Below, piece after piece: positions 1 to 46,875 of a stretch of DNA of 64,000 bases. The notes under the pieces are model-generated. The model worked only from the letters and a program-made list of their open reading frames with translations. It made no database searches and was not told where the DNA came from. The translations under genes were made by a program, and so were the position numbers. How positions within the stretch are numbered: position 1 is the first letter of the stretch; each line of letters starts with the position of its first letter. The DNA lies in NCBI RefSeq assembly GCF_047675955.1, contig NC_132930.1, forward strand, positions 49,167,832 through 49,231,831, read 5' to 3'. Source of the stretch: Chlorocebus sabaeus. Its lineage: Eukaryota > Chordata > Mammalia > Primates > Cercopithecidae.

Positions 1-610
1 AGGCGCACACATAAGCACCCAGGCACACCCACAGACACACAGGCACACACGTGCAAACTCACACATGTAGGCTCACACACAGCCATGAGGTAACACACAC
101 AACAGTGGACTCACTGGCACATTCCCATGCTCGGCCCAAGGCCTCCTCACAAGGCGCACGGCCCCGGGAGATTCTGGGTGATTGCACAGGCAGACACAGG
201 ATGATAGGGACACCATGTAACCCCCACACTGATCCAGCAATGGTCTCTGGGAGACACACACAAGCATGTGTCTCTATATACCCATATGCACACACATGCA
301 CACACATGCGCACACAATACACACCCAGCTGTGCACACACGAGCACACACATAAACACCCATGTGCACACACACCCATGCACACACATACTCGTGTGTAC
401 ACACGTGCACACCCCCCACATGTACACGTGTATACTCATATGCATGCACACACATACACACCCACATGTGCACACACATGCACACAGACACCCACATGTG
501 CACACACACGTGCACATGTGTACATATCTGTGCACACACGCACACAGACACCCCCATGTGTGCACACATGCAGATGCACACACACTGGGTGTTGCAGGCA
601 CCTAGGCACT
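1..610. repeat. CA-rich low-complexity tract
   Basis: Mostly CACACA with interspersed CACATGCACA and CACAGACACCCACATG blocks, densest at 265-590. Long open frames on both strands here (Cys/Val- or His/Thr-rich) are composition artefacts. It lies in PDE6B intron 11. 611-985 holds no feature I recognise apart from a short CA run near 850. Confidence 0.85.
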
Positions 611-835
611 CGACAGCAGAAATGACGTAGACGGACACTTAGTCTAAGTCAGGCCCACTAAACATCTGGTGAAGACTAAACATCTGGCAAAGCACAGAGG
701 AGACAGGAAGACACGAAGATACACTCAGGAGTGCAGACATCAAACCCATATTCTGGTCATGCAAACACACTTAGAGACACACTGGCTGAGACTGAAAGCC
801 AGGCTTAGGTAGACACACGTACACTGAGGTGCTTA

Positions 836-36022
<35,187 letters not shown>

Positions 36023-36026
<4 letters not shown>

Positions 36027-36070
36027 GGTGGCTGCCTGTCCCTGGAGACGCTGCTGCTCCAGGCACGCAT
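36023..36070 (-). promoter_or_regulatory. Candidate 15-codon uORF overlapping the PDE6B start
   Basis: An ATG at 36070-36068 opens a 15-codon frame ending in TGA at 36025-36023. The stop shares bases with the PDE6B ATG (ATGA overlap). The upstream ATG has a weak context (tccATGc). It only matters if transcription starts upstream of 36070, which the sequence cannot show. Confidence 0.45.
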
Positions 36071-36114
36071 GGACTCCCGGGAAAACCCTGTCCTCAGCAA
36101 AGTCTTTCTTAGTG

Positions 36115-36121
36115 AGATTAG
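36115..36121 (-). promoter_or_regulatory. CRX-like homeodomain site
   Basis: Minus-strand CTAATCT, a near match to the photoreceptor CRX/OTX consensus (C/T)TAATC(C/T), about 90 bp upstream of the ATG and 8 bp from the GC box. No TATA box was seen between this and the start codon. Confidence 0.65.
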
Positions 36122-36128
36122 GAACCCC

Positions 36129-36137
36129 GGGGGCGGG
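36129..36137 (-). promoter_or_regulatory. GC box next to the NRE (Sp-family site)
   Basis: Minus-strand CCCGCCCCC directly abuts the NRE. It corresponds to the GC element reported to bind Sp4 in the human PDE6B promoter. Recognition is by motif and position only. Confidence 0.7.
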
Positions 36138-36149
36138 TCAGCTGACTCA
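36138..36149 (-). promoter_or_regulatory. NRL/AP-1 response element of the PDE6B promoter
   Basis: Minus-strand TGAGTCAGCTGA, about 112-123 bp upstream of the PDE6B ATG. It combines a perfect AP-1/MARE half (TGAGTCA) with an E-box (CAGCTG). Published work on human PDE6B describes an AP-1/NRE bound by NRL in this position range; binding in this species is inferred. Confidence 0.8.
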
Positions 36150-38400
36150 CTCCCACAAACGGGGGCCTGCGCTCCCTCTGCTCAGACCCCGGGACTTCCC
36201 ACCTTCCGGGAAAACCAGGCCCCGTGGAATGAGGGCTGGGAGTAACCACTGGGGGACCTCCTGCCTGTTGCAGGGGTCATGGGCGATTGGGCACAGGCAT
36301 TTGGCTTCCAGCAGACCAAGCCCTGAGAACTAATTCCCTGAGGAGGTGATCCCACACACAGCATGACACTTTTTGCCAGCGGAGCTGCCTGAGGGTTTGG
36401 GTTGGTCCCACAGGCGGCCCCAGGCCCTCCTGGGAGCCGAGACCTGGGCTCGCGTGTGCTGGGGAGGTGGTGGGGCCCTGGCCCTGCCTCCGGGAGACAA
36501 AGTTTACCCTGTGCAGGGAGAGAGGGCTGGGTAAGCACACCCAGGACCCAAATGCCCAGAGGCCAGCAAGGGGACCCTGGATATGGAGGTGGGACCACAT
36601 GCACCTTCCCCCACACTCTGAGGGATCCAGAGTCGCTAGTCAGCCTTTACCTGCTGTCAGGCCCCAGCCGGGACAAGCTTCAGGGTGACGCCGCTCTGAG
36701 GCCACATGGCTGTCGGTAGCAGGAGGACTTGAATGGTGGGGGCTGCCTGGCAATGAAGCCCAGCCTCTCCTCTCCGCTGTCACCGCAGCAAGACCTGCTT
36801 GCTCCCACAGGACTCTCGGCTCCTGGGCCAGCTCCCTGCCGGCCGGCAGGGGTGATGTGGCCGGAAGTACCTTGGCTGGGTCTGGCATGGGCGCCGGCCT
36901 GGTGGGCGGGTGGCAGTGTTCCTAACTTCCCTGAATATAAAAACGCTGATTGCCGCTTTCCAGGCACCTTTGTGCTGCCAGATCCTGGGCTTGAGGTTTC
37001 TTCCCATCTTTTCGAGTTTGTCCGTCCGTGTTGTCACCATGCTTTTAACCAGGGTGCAAGGTTTTCATGTGGTTCTTTTACTGCACTCTGCTGGTAGACG
37101 CGTGTGCACACGTGCATGAGTGTGTGCATACGTGTGTGCACGGAGCCTGAGTGTGAGCACATGTAGGTGTGTGTGTTCGTGTGTGAGCACGTGTGCATGA
37201 CAGCCAGGTGCCCTCTGGAGCGCACAGTTCTCTCAGCACGAGGCCCCGGGGAAGCTTCTGCAAGGGCCCTGGGCTGCAGCTGCCTGTCTCGGGGCTGCTC
37301 TGAGTGCAGCAGCTGTGCCGTCCACCGTGGGCCCAGCTGGGCGTGCAAAGCATGCCCTTGTGCCATGATGTTCCTGCCTCCGCTTAGTCACAAAGTCGCT
37401 TCCTTTCAGGGATCTGCTGAGAGGCCTCCCCTTTTTCCTAAAAAGAGTGACTTCTCACTGGGGACAGGGAGTGGGGATGTGGGTGGGGGCAGGGGTTGCG
37501 GGGCCGCTGCAGTGCTTGGGTTTGGGGCCAGGGTAGAGGGTTGCCTGCTTTGCATTCAGTCCCAGAACAGCCTCCAGGGCCTGCCGGGTGCAGTCCCCGA
37601 CTCCCAGGGACGAGCTCACGTTGCTGTCCACTTGACCTGGTCAGAGGGGCCTTGCCCTGGTGCAGCCTGCAGGGTGCTCCCAGTTGGCCACTCTTGCTCA
37701 GCTCTTGGGGTTTTGCGCTGTGCCTGTGAAGCTTAGTCCTCGGCCAAAGCCCCACGTGGCCCTGTGCAAATCGTTGGAGCCTGTTGAGTGCACAGATTCC
37801 TCCTCAGCAGCAACCTTCTCTGCAAACTGCAGCCAACGCTGCCTCCCCAGGGCCAATCTGTCTTCCGAGCTTCATGAGATCTCAAAACAGTAATTCATTT
37901 TTGTCTCCCAATTTTCCATAACAACACGTAAATAATTGCTATCATAAATTAGTAGAGCCTCATGTAAGGTAATTCCTAATTTGTGTCTACACAGTGCTCA
38001 GCCGATTTTCAAAATAATGAAGATGTTTTCATGTGAATGGAGTGCCCTTGTGTTGTGCACAACCTGAGCAACTGTGCATCTTGGCCCTGTAGTATCCCAG
38101 AGAGGCTCTGATTTCCCATGTTGGATGGATCCCGAAACTCTGCAGCAAGCATCTCATGATTAGGAGAACTAGAGTCTTTTTAAAGATTATTTTATCCCCT
38201 ATTATCCCATAGTGATCATCAAAAAAATCTTTAAAATGTAGATGGCATGGGTATGAATGTTAGAATGGCAACTCTCTGGAGAAACAATCACTGAACTGGT
38301 AGAAAGGAATGAAATTATAAAGAACAGTTGAACAAAGAGGATTATCAGCAGATGAGAGCTGTGGCTGCCTGATTTAAAGGGGCAGGAGAAGCCCACAAAA
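36150..38400. other. PDE6B 5' flank, unique
   Basis: No gene recognised. A GT-rich stretch at 37095-37200 is the only low-complexity part. 37900-38390 is AT-rich. Confidence 0.5.
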
Positions 38401-38403
38401 AGG

Positions 38404-38764
38404 CCACAGGCCAGCCTGGCCAACATGGTGAACCCCCATCTCTACTAAAAATACAAAAATTGGTTGGGTGTGGTGGTGCATGCCTGTAATTCCAGCACTT
38501 TGGGAGGCCGAGGTGGGCAGATCACCTGAGGTCAGGAGTTTGAGACCATCTTGGCCAACATGGTGAATCCCCATCTCTACTAAAAATACAAAAATTGGCT
38601 GGGTGTGGTGGCGGGTGCCTGTAATCTCAGCTACTCGGGTGGCTCAGGCACAAAACTCGCTTGAACCCGGGAAGTGGAGGTTGCCATGAGCCGAGATCAC
38701 ACCACTGTACTCCAGCCTGAGCAATAGAGTGAGACTCTGTCTCAAAAAAAAAAAAAAAAAAAAA
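38404..38764 (+). mobile_element. Alu with an extra partial copy at its head
   Basis: A complete sense Alu (about 38463-38764) is preceded by a piece of Alu middle sequence (ccagcctggccaacatggtg to aaaaattgg). The same segment recurs in the full copy. gccacagg occurs before and after the compound element. Confidence 0.8.
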
Positions 38765-38904
38765 AGCCACAGGAAGGTCTCCCTGTGAGAAGCACTGATT
38801 CACCCCACAGCTCCAGAGGACCAAGAGATTCAGACCCTGGGGCTGGTGTCAGTTGGGACTCCCCAGGAAGCAGACACGGGGAAGCAGGTTCACTGTTGAT
38901 TTGT

Positions 38905-39292
38905 TTGGACATTGGTCCCCTCCAAGCCTCGTGTTGAAATGTGATCCCTGATGTTGGAGGTGGGGCCTGGTGGGAGGTGATTAGGTCCTGGAGGTGGATC
39001 CCTCACAAACAGCTGGTGCCTCTTGTGGGGCAGAGTTCTCCCTCTCACCTCCTATGAGCTCAGGTTGTTAGAGCCTGGCCCCCACTCCCCATCCCCCTTC
39101 TTCTCCCACCCTGGCATGCTGGGCCACTTCACCTCCCCCACGAGTGGAAGCTCCTGAAGCTGTCACCAAAAGCAGACCCTGGCGCCAGACTTCCTGTACA
39201 GCCTGCAGAACCGCAAGCCAGAGAAACCTTTCTTCATAAATGACCCAGCCCCAGGTGATCCTTTACAGCAACACAGCTGGACTAAGACAGCA
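38905..39292 (+). mobile_element. MaLR LTR (MST/THE1-like)
   Basis: Contains ggaggtggggcctggtggga, acttcctgtacagcctgcag and a ctggactaagaca end, matching the pattern of ERVL-MaLR solo LTRs. No internal viral sequence seen. Confidence 0.7.
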
Positions 39293-39295
39293 TGC

Positions 39296-39712
39296 CCTGA
39301 ACTCAGCCCGGACTCCCGACCGAGGCCCTGGACTCAGCCCAGACTCCTGACTGACGCCCTGGACTCAGCCCGGACTCCCGACCAGCGCCCTGAACTCAGC
39401 CCAGACTCCCGACCAAGGCCCTGGACTCAGCCCAGACTCCCGACCGAGGCCCTGGACTCAGCCCAGACTCCCGACTGACGCCCTGGACTCGGCCCGGACT
39501 CCCGACTGACGCCCTGGACTCGGCCTGGACTCCCAACCGAGGCCCTGGACTCAGCCCGGACTCCCGACCGAGGCCCTGGACTCAGCCCAGACTCCCGACT
39601 GACGCCCTGGACTCGGCCCGGACTCCCGACTGACGCCCTGGACTCGGCCTGGACTCCCGACTGACACCCTGGACTTGGCCCAGACTCCCGACTGACGCTC
39701 TGGACTCCAGCA
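39296..39712. repeat. 31-bp minisatellite, about 13 units
   Basis: Unit: gccctggactcagcccagac plus tcccgaccgag. Spacing is 31 bp (39421, 39452, 39483). Variants alternate ctgac and ccgag, and cagccc and cggccc. It starts directly at the 3' end of the MaLR LTR. Confidence 0.92.
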
Positions 39713-40745
39713 TGCCCTGGACTCAGCCTCAGGGGAGGACTCTAGAAACCTCCCAATACCATGAACCAGAATCAACCCACATGCACGAGTCCAGGGAGAC
39801 AGAACACTCACACAACCGGTTATGAAAGCAACTTTATTACTCACAGGCAGGCAGCAGGGAACAGCCTAGGATCCATGGTGAGCCGGTCCCTGAGGCTCGG
39901 AAAAGCTGCCCAGAACGAAAGGAGCTTTCTCTATGTGTGCCCTGCTTCGCACCACAGCTGAAGGATCCCAAAGGTGCTCTGGGTTCCATAGCCAGGGGTG
40001 ACCTGACTCACAGGGCTACAGTGTGCGGGACATCCTGCCCTAGGAGGCACAGCCAGGGCTGTCCAGCCGGTCCCTCCCTAGACCAGGTGGTTACATTCCT
40101 AGCACATTCTTCAGGTATTCTCGAGAACCACACATGAGAAGGGAGGCCCTTGCTCATTCCAAGGCCATCTGGGACTTCTGCAGACACCAAGACAGAATAG
40201 GAAGTGGATTTATGGGATGGGGACTCCCTGTGAGGGATAGAAGGGAGATGAAGGAGGAGCAGGTGGGGAACCCCAGGTAAGGGTGTGGTTGTGGCACCTG
40301 TGGAAGGAGAGAAAAGGAAGGTGGCTGGGCAGGACCAGCCTCAGGCTGCAGCTCAAGACCGTACTAGCCTTTCGGGAAAGAACACCTTTTTGGGGAGCCC
40401 CTGCGCATGGAACTTTCTGAGTCTAGCACCTGCCATTGCCCAAACTGGACTTCCGGTCTCTGGCGCCTCACGTGAGGAGCTCAGGAGCTGCTGCCCTACC
40501 CGAACAACAAGTCAGCTAAGTAGACTGAAAATCAACAGTTCTTTCCACAGCCAAAAGACCACCGAAGACAGGTACCTGGTACGCAAGGGGCTGGCAGGCG
40601 CTGGCCTGTCAATCAGGGGCCATGGTTTGCCAGAGCAGAAATGCATCAGTGGAAACCACCTCAGGAGCTTGTTCCAGGGCAGGGAAACCTGAACTGTAGC
40701 TGATGAATCCCTGGAGGCTCAGTGTGGGCAACTCCAAACTCCTCC
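39713..40745. other. Intergenic unique sequence
   Basis: No gene or repeat family recognised. Confidence 0.45.
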
Positions 40746-40926
40746 AGGGGGACCCTGTCATGGCGGACACCACGGTGGGGGGGGACCCTGTCATGGCGGA
40801 CACCACGGGGAGGGGGGGACAGTCATGGCGGACACCACGGGGGATCCACTCATGGTGGACACCACAGTGGGAGGGGCCCAGTCATGGTGGACACCATGGG
40901 GGGACCCAGTCGTGGCGGACACCACA
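40746..40926. repeat. About 33-bp G-rich tandem repeat, 6 units
   Basis: Unit: gaccctgtcatggcggacac plus cacggtgggggg. Each unit has a run of 5-8 G, so quadruplex formation is conceivable (inference). Confidence 0.85.
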
Positions 40927-41837
40927 TGTGTGTGTTTTACCCCAGGAGTTCCAACACATTCTCACAGTGAATATCAGAGAAACATCTCATTCTACAGATA
41001 GGAGGACAGAAAATGGAATCATTTTGAAACACACCAGAACATTCTGTCCTTAACAAGAGCTGCCCTCAGGAGAAACTGTTAACGGGAGTATAACCTGACA
41101 GGGGAAGAGAAATATCCAACTTCCGCCCCCTCGAGCCATCCTGTCCCGACACCTAAGAAGGTGAGGGGTGGGCGGCTGAGAAACCCTTGTGAAGTTCACA
41201 GCCCAACACACAGGTTCACCAAAGACTGAGTCCTGGTTAGAAGGTTCTAGAATGCTTCCCCTCCCCCTACATGTTACGACCGTATCACTAAAGGCATCTT
41301 TACAGCAGGTCTTTATACTCTGTACATCATGTCTGGCTATCAAGAAAATATTACAAGACATACTAAAAATAAGGCAAAAAAACAAAAACAAAAACCCACA
41401 CCAGAATTTGAAGAGCCAGAACAACCACTGGAACCAGACATGGCAGGTATGTTGGAATTATCAGACCAGGAATTTAAAACAGCAACGATTAAGATGCCAA
41501 GAGCTCTCGTGGGTAAAGTAGACAGCACACAGGAACAGATGGGCAATGTAAGCAGACAGATGGAAAGTCTAGGAAGGAACCAAAAAGAAACATAGAGATA
41601 GAAAACACTGCAACAGAAATGAAGACTGCCTTTGATAGGCTCATTAGTAGACTGGACACAGCTGAAGAAAGAGCCTCTGCGCTTGAGGATAGCTCAATAG
41701 AAGTTTCCAAAAGTGAAGGGCAAAGAGAACAATGACTGAAAACAAACAAACAAACAAACAAACAACAAACAGAAAAACAGAACAGAATATCCAAAAGCTG
41801 TAGGACACCCATAAGAAGTGTAACACAAATAATACCA

Positions 41838-41919
41838 GAAGCAAAAGAAAGAAGAAAGAAAAGAAAAGAAGAAAGAAGAAAGAAAGAAAGAGGGAGGAAG
41901 GGAGGAAGGGAGGAAGGAG
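41838..41919. repeat. GAAA/GGAA purine tract
   Basis: A/G-only tract that continues on the far side of the adjacent Alu (42236-42257), so the Alu landed in it. Confidence 0.85.
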
Positions 41920-41920
41920 G

Positions 41921-42235
41921 CCGGGTATGGTGGCTCACGCCTGTAATCCAAGCACTTTGGGAGGCCAAGGCAGGCGGATCACGAGGTCAGGAAATTCACA
42001 CCATCCTGGCTAACATTGTGAAACCCCGTTTCTACTGAAAAATACAAAAAAAACTTAGCCGGGTGTGGTGGCAGACACCTGTAGTCCCAGCTACTCGGGA
42101 GGCTGAGGCAGGAGAATGGCGTGAACCCAGGAGGCGGAGCTTGCAGTGAGCCGAGATCACACCATTGCACTCCAGCCTGGGTGGCAGAGTGAGACTGCAT
42201 CTCGAAAAAATAAATAAATAAAAATAAAATTAAAA
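41921..42235 (+). mobile_element. AluY
   Basis: Sense Alu inserted in a purine tract of the L1, with an AAATA-rich tail. Confidence 0.85.
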
Positions 42236-42539
42236 AAAAGAAAGGAAGGAAGGAAGGACAACAAAAAACCTGAAACAATGACTGAGGATTCCTCCAAATT
42301 AATGTCAGACACCAAACTACAGATCCAGGAAGCTCAGGGAACAAAACAAAACAATACAAAAAATACTCCCCCCAAAGAAAACAAACAAGTAAACAAAACG
42401 ACACTTAGGCACCTCATATTTAAACTACATAAAATCAAACATGAACAAATTTTGAAAGAAGCCAAAATAAAACCTCCCAACACCAACACCTTACCTGTAG
42501 AGGAATGAAGATAAGAATGACATCCACCTTCTCTCAGGA

Positions 42540-42922
42540 ACCATGTGTCCGAGTCCCTTTTCTGCCACTATAACAGAACACCACAGATTAGGTAAATTAT
42601 AAGGAAGTTTATTTGGCTCACAATTCTGGGAGCTGGGAAGTGCAGGAGCACGGTGCCGGCATCTGGCCAGGGTCAGTCTATAGTAGAGGGCAGAGCAGGG
42701 ACGCAAGCACCGGGAGACAATGAGAAAATCAGCCTGAACTCATCCTTTTATCAGGAGCCCACTCTCCAGACAATGAACCCACTCCTGAGATAATGGCACT
42801 AATCCATTCATGAGGGTGAAGCCCTCAGGAGCTAATCACCTCTCAAGGGTCCCACCTCTCAATATTGTCACGATGGCAATTAAATTTCACGGGAGTTTTG
42901 GAGGGGACATCCGAACCACAGC
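42540..42922 (-). mobile_element. MaLR-type LTR in the L1
   Basis: Read on the minus strand: ttcggatgtcccctccaaaa, ggtgggacccttgagaggtg and aataaacttccttataattt, the pattern of a MaLR LTR with its polyadenylation signal. L1 sequence resumes after it. Confidence 0.65.
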
Positions 42923-43728
42923 ACCACGCAGCCGGAAGACAGCAGAGTGAGATATTTAAAGTGTTGAGAGAAAAAAAACCCACCAAGCTAAAATTCTGCA
43001 CCCCATGAAATTATCCTTAAAAAGTGAAGGAGAAATAAAGACGTTTTCAGGAAAACAAAAATTGAGGGAGTTTGTCGTCAGTAGACTTGCCTTGCAAAAG
43101 TCTTAAAACAAGCTTTTTAGAGAGAAGAAAGTGATATGACTCAGAAACTCAATCTACATAACTCAATCTACATAAAGAAAGGAGGAACACCAAAGAAGGA
43201 ACAATCAGGTAAAATAAAATTTTTAATATTCTTAGCTGATATAACAGATAACAGCTCTAAACAATAACGACAATGCCTTTCAATTATGTATGCTTCCTTA
43301 TGTATCTTACATGTGTCTTAGGTACGTATATGCTTACATATGCTTCGACATGAGGGAAACAAATGGCTTAAATCATGCAAAGGATATGAAGAAGGAGTTA
43401 AGATGACGTTGTTGTTGTCAGGAACTCATGTTATCTGTGAAGCAGTAGAGCATTTGAAAGTAGACTTGGATTCACTGGGGATGTATTGCAAATTCCAGTG
43501 CAATCACTAACTGATATTCTAAGAAAGGAGAGAAAATAGAACTGAGCATATCAGATGCTCAATTAAAATCACAAAAGGCAGAAAAAGAGTGGGAAAAAAC
43601 AGGGAAAAAGAACAAGGGTAGCAAATAGAAAACAGTAACAAAATGGCAGATATTAATCCAATTATACGAATAATTACTTTGAACATCAATGGTCTAAACG
43701 CAACAATAAAAAAACAGATTTTTGGCAG

Positions 43729-43995
43729 GGCGCAGTGGCTCACACCTGTAATCCCAGCACTTTGGGAGGCTGAGGCAGGCAGACCACATGGTCAGGAGGT
43801 CAAGACCATCCTGGCAAACATGGTGAAACCCTGTCTCTACTACAGAAAACCCAAAAATTAGCTGGGTATGGTGGCATGTACCTGTAGACCCAGCTACTCG
43901 GGAGGCTGAGGCAGGAGACTCATTTGAACCCAGGAGGTGAAGGTTGCAGTGAGCACCACTGCACTCCAGCCTGGGCAACAAGAGTGAAACTCCAT

Positions 43996-44020
<25 letters not shown>
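43729..44020 (+). mobile_element. Alu
   Basis: Sense Alu in L1, with a short deletion in the right arm (gcagtgagcaccactgcac) and an AAAAC tail. Confidence 0.84.
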
Positions 44021-44026
<6 letters not shown>

Positions 44027-44095
44027 GAGATTTTTACATCAGAGTGGATAAAAAATGATACCCAACTATGTATTGTCTACAAGAAACACACTTTA

Positions 44096-44397
44096 GGCCG
44101 GGCGCGGTGGCTCAAGCCTGTAATCCCAGCACTTTGGGAGGCCGAGACGGGTGGATCACGAGGTCAGGAGATCAAGACCATCCTGGCTAATATGGCGAAA
44201 CCCCGTCTCTACTAAAAATACAAAAAACTAGCCGGGCGAGGTGGCGGGCGCCTGTAGTCCCAGCTACTTGGGAGGCTGAGGCCGGAGAATGGCGTGAACC
44301 CAGGAGGCGGAGCTTGCAGTGAGCTGAGATCCGGCCACTGCACTCCAGCCTGGGCTACAGAGCAAGACTCCGTCTCAAAAAAAAAAAAAAAAAAAAA
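44096..44397 (+). mobile_element. AluYRa-like Alu with perfect 15-bp target duplication
   Basis: Young sense Alu. aagaaacacacttta lies at 44081-44095 and 44398-44412. It shows the diagnostic variants ctcaagcctg, aaaaaactagccgggcgag and gagatccggccactg. Confidence 0.94.
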
Positions 44398-44696
44398 AAG
44401 AAACACACTTTAAAGTTAGACACATATGGACTAAAAGTAAATGAGTGAAGAAAGAGACACCATGTTTACCCTGATGGAGAGAAAGCAGGAGTAGCTCTTC
44501 TAATTCCAGACAAGGTGGACTTCAGAGCAAAGAAAGCTACCAGGGATGAAGAGAAAGCATTCCATAACGATAAAGGGGTCAAGTTGTTCAAGAAGACATA
44601 ACAATCCTTAAGGGATATGCATCAAACCATGTGAGGCAGAAACTGCAAGGAGAAAGCTATGAATCCATGATCATGGTTGGAGACTTTAACACGCTC

Positions 44697-45086
44697 AGTC
44701 AGATATGACTGAACTGTGTGTCCCCAAAACTTTATTTATTGTGCCTTGACCTCCAATGTGACTGTTTGCAGAAAAGGCTTTCAGGAGGTAATTGAGGTGA
44801 AACGAGATCACAAGGGTGGGGTCCTAATTCAACACCACTGGTGGCTTTATAAAAAGAGGATGAGATCCTCCACCACACATGTATCAAAGAAAGGCCACGT
44901 GAGGATACAGCGAGAAGGCGGCTGTCTGTAAGCCAGGAAGAGAGCCCTCACCAGGACCTGACTGTGTTGGCACCCTGATTTTGGACTCCCAGCCTCCAGA
45001 ACTATGAGAAATAAGTGTCTGCTGTTTCAGAGACCGGGTTGGTGTGGTATTTTGTTACGGCAGCCTGAGTAGAATGAGACAACTCC
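44697..45086 (+). mobile_element. MaLR/MLT1-like LTR
   Basis: Contains gactgaactgtgtgtcccca, gccaggaagagagccctcac, cagcctccagaactatgaga and tattttgttacggcagcctg. Same family as 14990 and 54638. Family name is from memory. Confidence 0.55.
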
Positions 45087-46699
45087 AATTCTGCTGAGAG
45101 GGTGGTGGGGGTGCCTGGAGGCCATGGCCCCCACTCCTCAGTGTGGGTCTCTAGAGGGGAGGTCTGAGCGGGCGCCATGGCAGCCAGTCCATGCCTTGAG
45201 CCACATAGTCTGACTTCTCCATCCACGTTGGGGGAGGAGCTCCTCATGGTTCCTGGGGCCTGTCCCTCTGAGAGAAGGCTTTGACATGCACAGTTAGTGG
45301 AGCACACCACAACCTCCAGCCCTGCAGCTGGCCTCCATCATCGCTTCTCACTGGGCCACGACAGGGACTCCCTTCATCCTCCATCCTCGTTTTTTACCTC
45401 CCCTCCCTTGACTATCACTTCTGTAGGTCTTGGGGGCTTCCCTGGCTATGTGAGGGGACTAAGCCCCTAATGATCACACTCTTACTGGGCTGGGGTGGCT
45501 GCACCTGCCCAAGCACAGTGACACAGGGCAAGGGCACCCTGAGGTTGGCCTGGCCCCACAAGGTCCCTTCCTGCCTGTGTGCCCACGAGGTCCCTTCCTG
45601 CCTGTGTGCAGCTGCCCCACATCCTCCGCTGCTCGGGGACCAGCTTCTCCACCAAGACAGCCACTCCTCTCCTGTCTCGACCCTGGATACCAGAGTCCCA
45701 TTGCCCAACAGCAAGGACCAGAGTCGTGGCCCATTAACAGCGTGCCCCCTTAGGAGATGAGGACCCCCAGCCTTGCCAGCCAGTGTTTCAGGGACAGGAA
45801 GCACCAGGTCCCAAGGGTCACTGTGGGGGAGGGGAGTAGAGAGCACCCCCACTTCTGCCTCTTGGTTCCAGACTCATGCTGGTCTTCCTAGTGAGGTCAG
45901 ATGTCACATGGGGTCCTGGGTTTTGTGTACCTGGAAGGTGGTGCACTGTCCCCCGGGTTCCTGGCCTCCATCACACAGGGCTGACTCCAAGTGGGGCTTC
46001 GGCTGTGCCTCCAGTAACTGACCCTCTGGTACCTCTCAGTCCAGAAGCTTCTCCATGGCAGGGCGGCTGATGCAGCCAGGAGTCCCTTCACCCTGGCCCT
46101 GCCTTGGCTGAGCAGTTAAACACCCCGGGGCGTCGCCACTCACCACTGGGGCCTGCGCTGGCCACTTGGCCTGGCCGCCCTTCCTCGGAGGAGACGAGTG
46201 CCTCTCCAGGGGCCCCTCGGACTCTCATGTTGGCATCTGCCCTCATTCCTGTTGCTCTGTCACCAGCATCCACCCCCTGGCGATGCCCAGACACCCTTCG
46301 CCCCACGCCTCTCCAATGCCTGAGCCACAGGCCCTGCCAGGACCTTCCCTTAACCTGTTGTTCTCCAGGCAGCTGCCGGTGCCACCTTGTCCCAGGAGCT
46401 ACACCTGCCTCATTCTAGCTGCAGTGTTCGCTGCTAGACCACAACGGAGCCACTATGCTCCGACATTTTAACGCCGCCTCATCAGAGTGAGGCAGGACCC
46501 AGGCGGCTTCCCCAGAAAGTTAACCCTGGAGGGAGGCACTGGTGTGATTAAGACAGAGCCCAGAACCTGGGAAGGAGCCTTCCCCCAACTGCAGAGGGCA
46601 AAGATGCAGCCAGGGAGGGACTTTTGGAGAAAGGAATCAGCCGCTTATCTGACACGGATGCACTTGAGAATAAAGAAAGTAATACTGTGCATTAGTGTC
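45087..46699. other. Intergenic unique sequence
   Basis: GC-rich; no gene recognised. A 28-bp unit (gaggtcccttcctgcctgtg type) is duplicated at 45555-45610. Confidence 0.5.
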
Positions 46700-46875
46700 A
46701 GCTGGCACTGCAGGCATGGGCCACCACACCCAGCTAATTTTTGTATTTTTAGTAGAAACGAGGTTTCGTTTCACCATATTGCCCAGGCTGGTCTTGAACT
46801 CCTGGCCTCAAGTGATCTGCCCGTCTTGGCCTCCCAAAGTGCTGGGATTACAGGCATGAGCTATTGCACCCGGCC
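46700..46875 (-). mobile_element. Alu fragment
   Basis: Antisense right arm of an Alu, gcaggcatgggccaccacac to ttgcacccggcc. Confidence 0.78.

Larger units (their letters stand above)
41290..44696 (+). mobile_element. Old L1 (L1M-type), ORF1 to endonuclease region
   Basis: ORF1-like pieces at 41290-41720, 42250-42480 and 42950-43200, then ORF2 start-like sequence at 43650-43710 (ttgaacatcaatggtctaaa), and an endonuclease piece ending in ggttggagactttaac near 44677. Stops are frequent. It ends abruptly at the following LTR. Confidence 0.7.
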
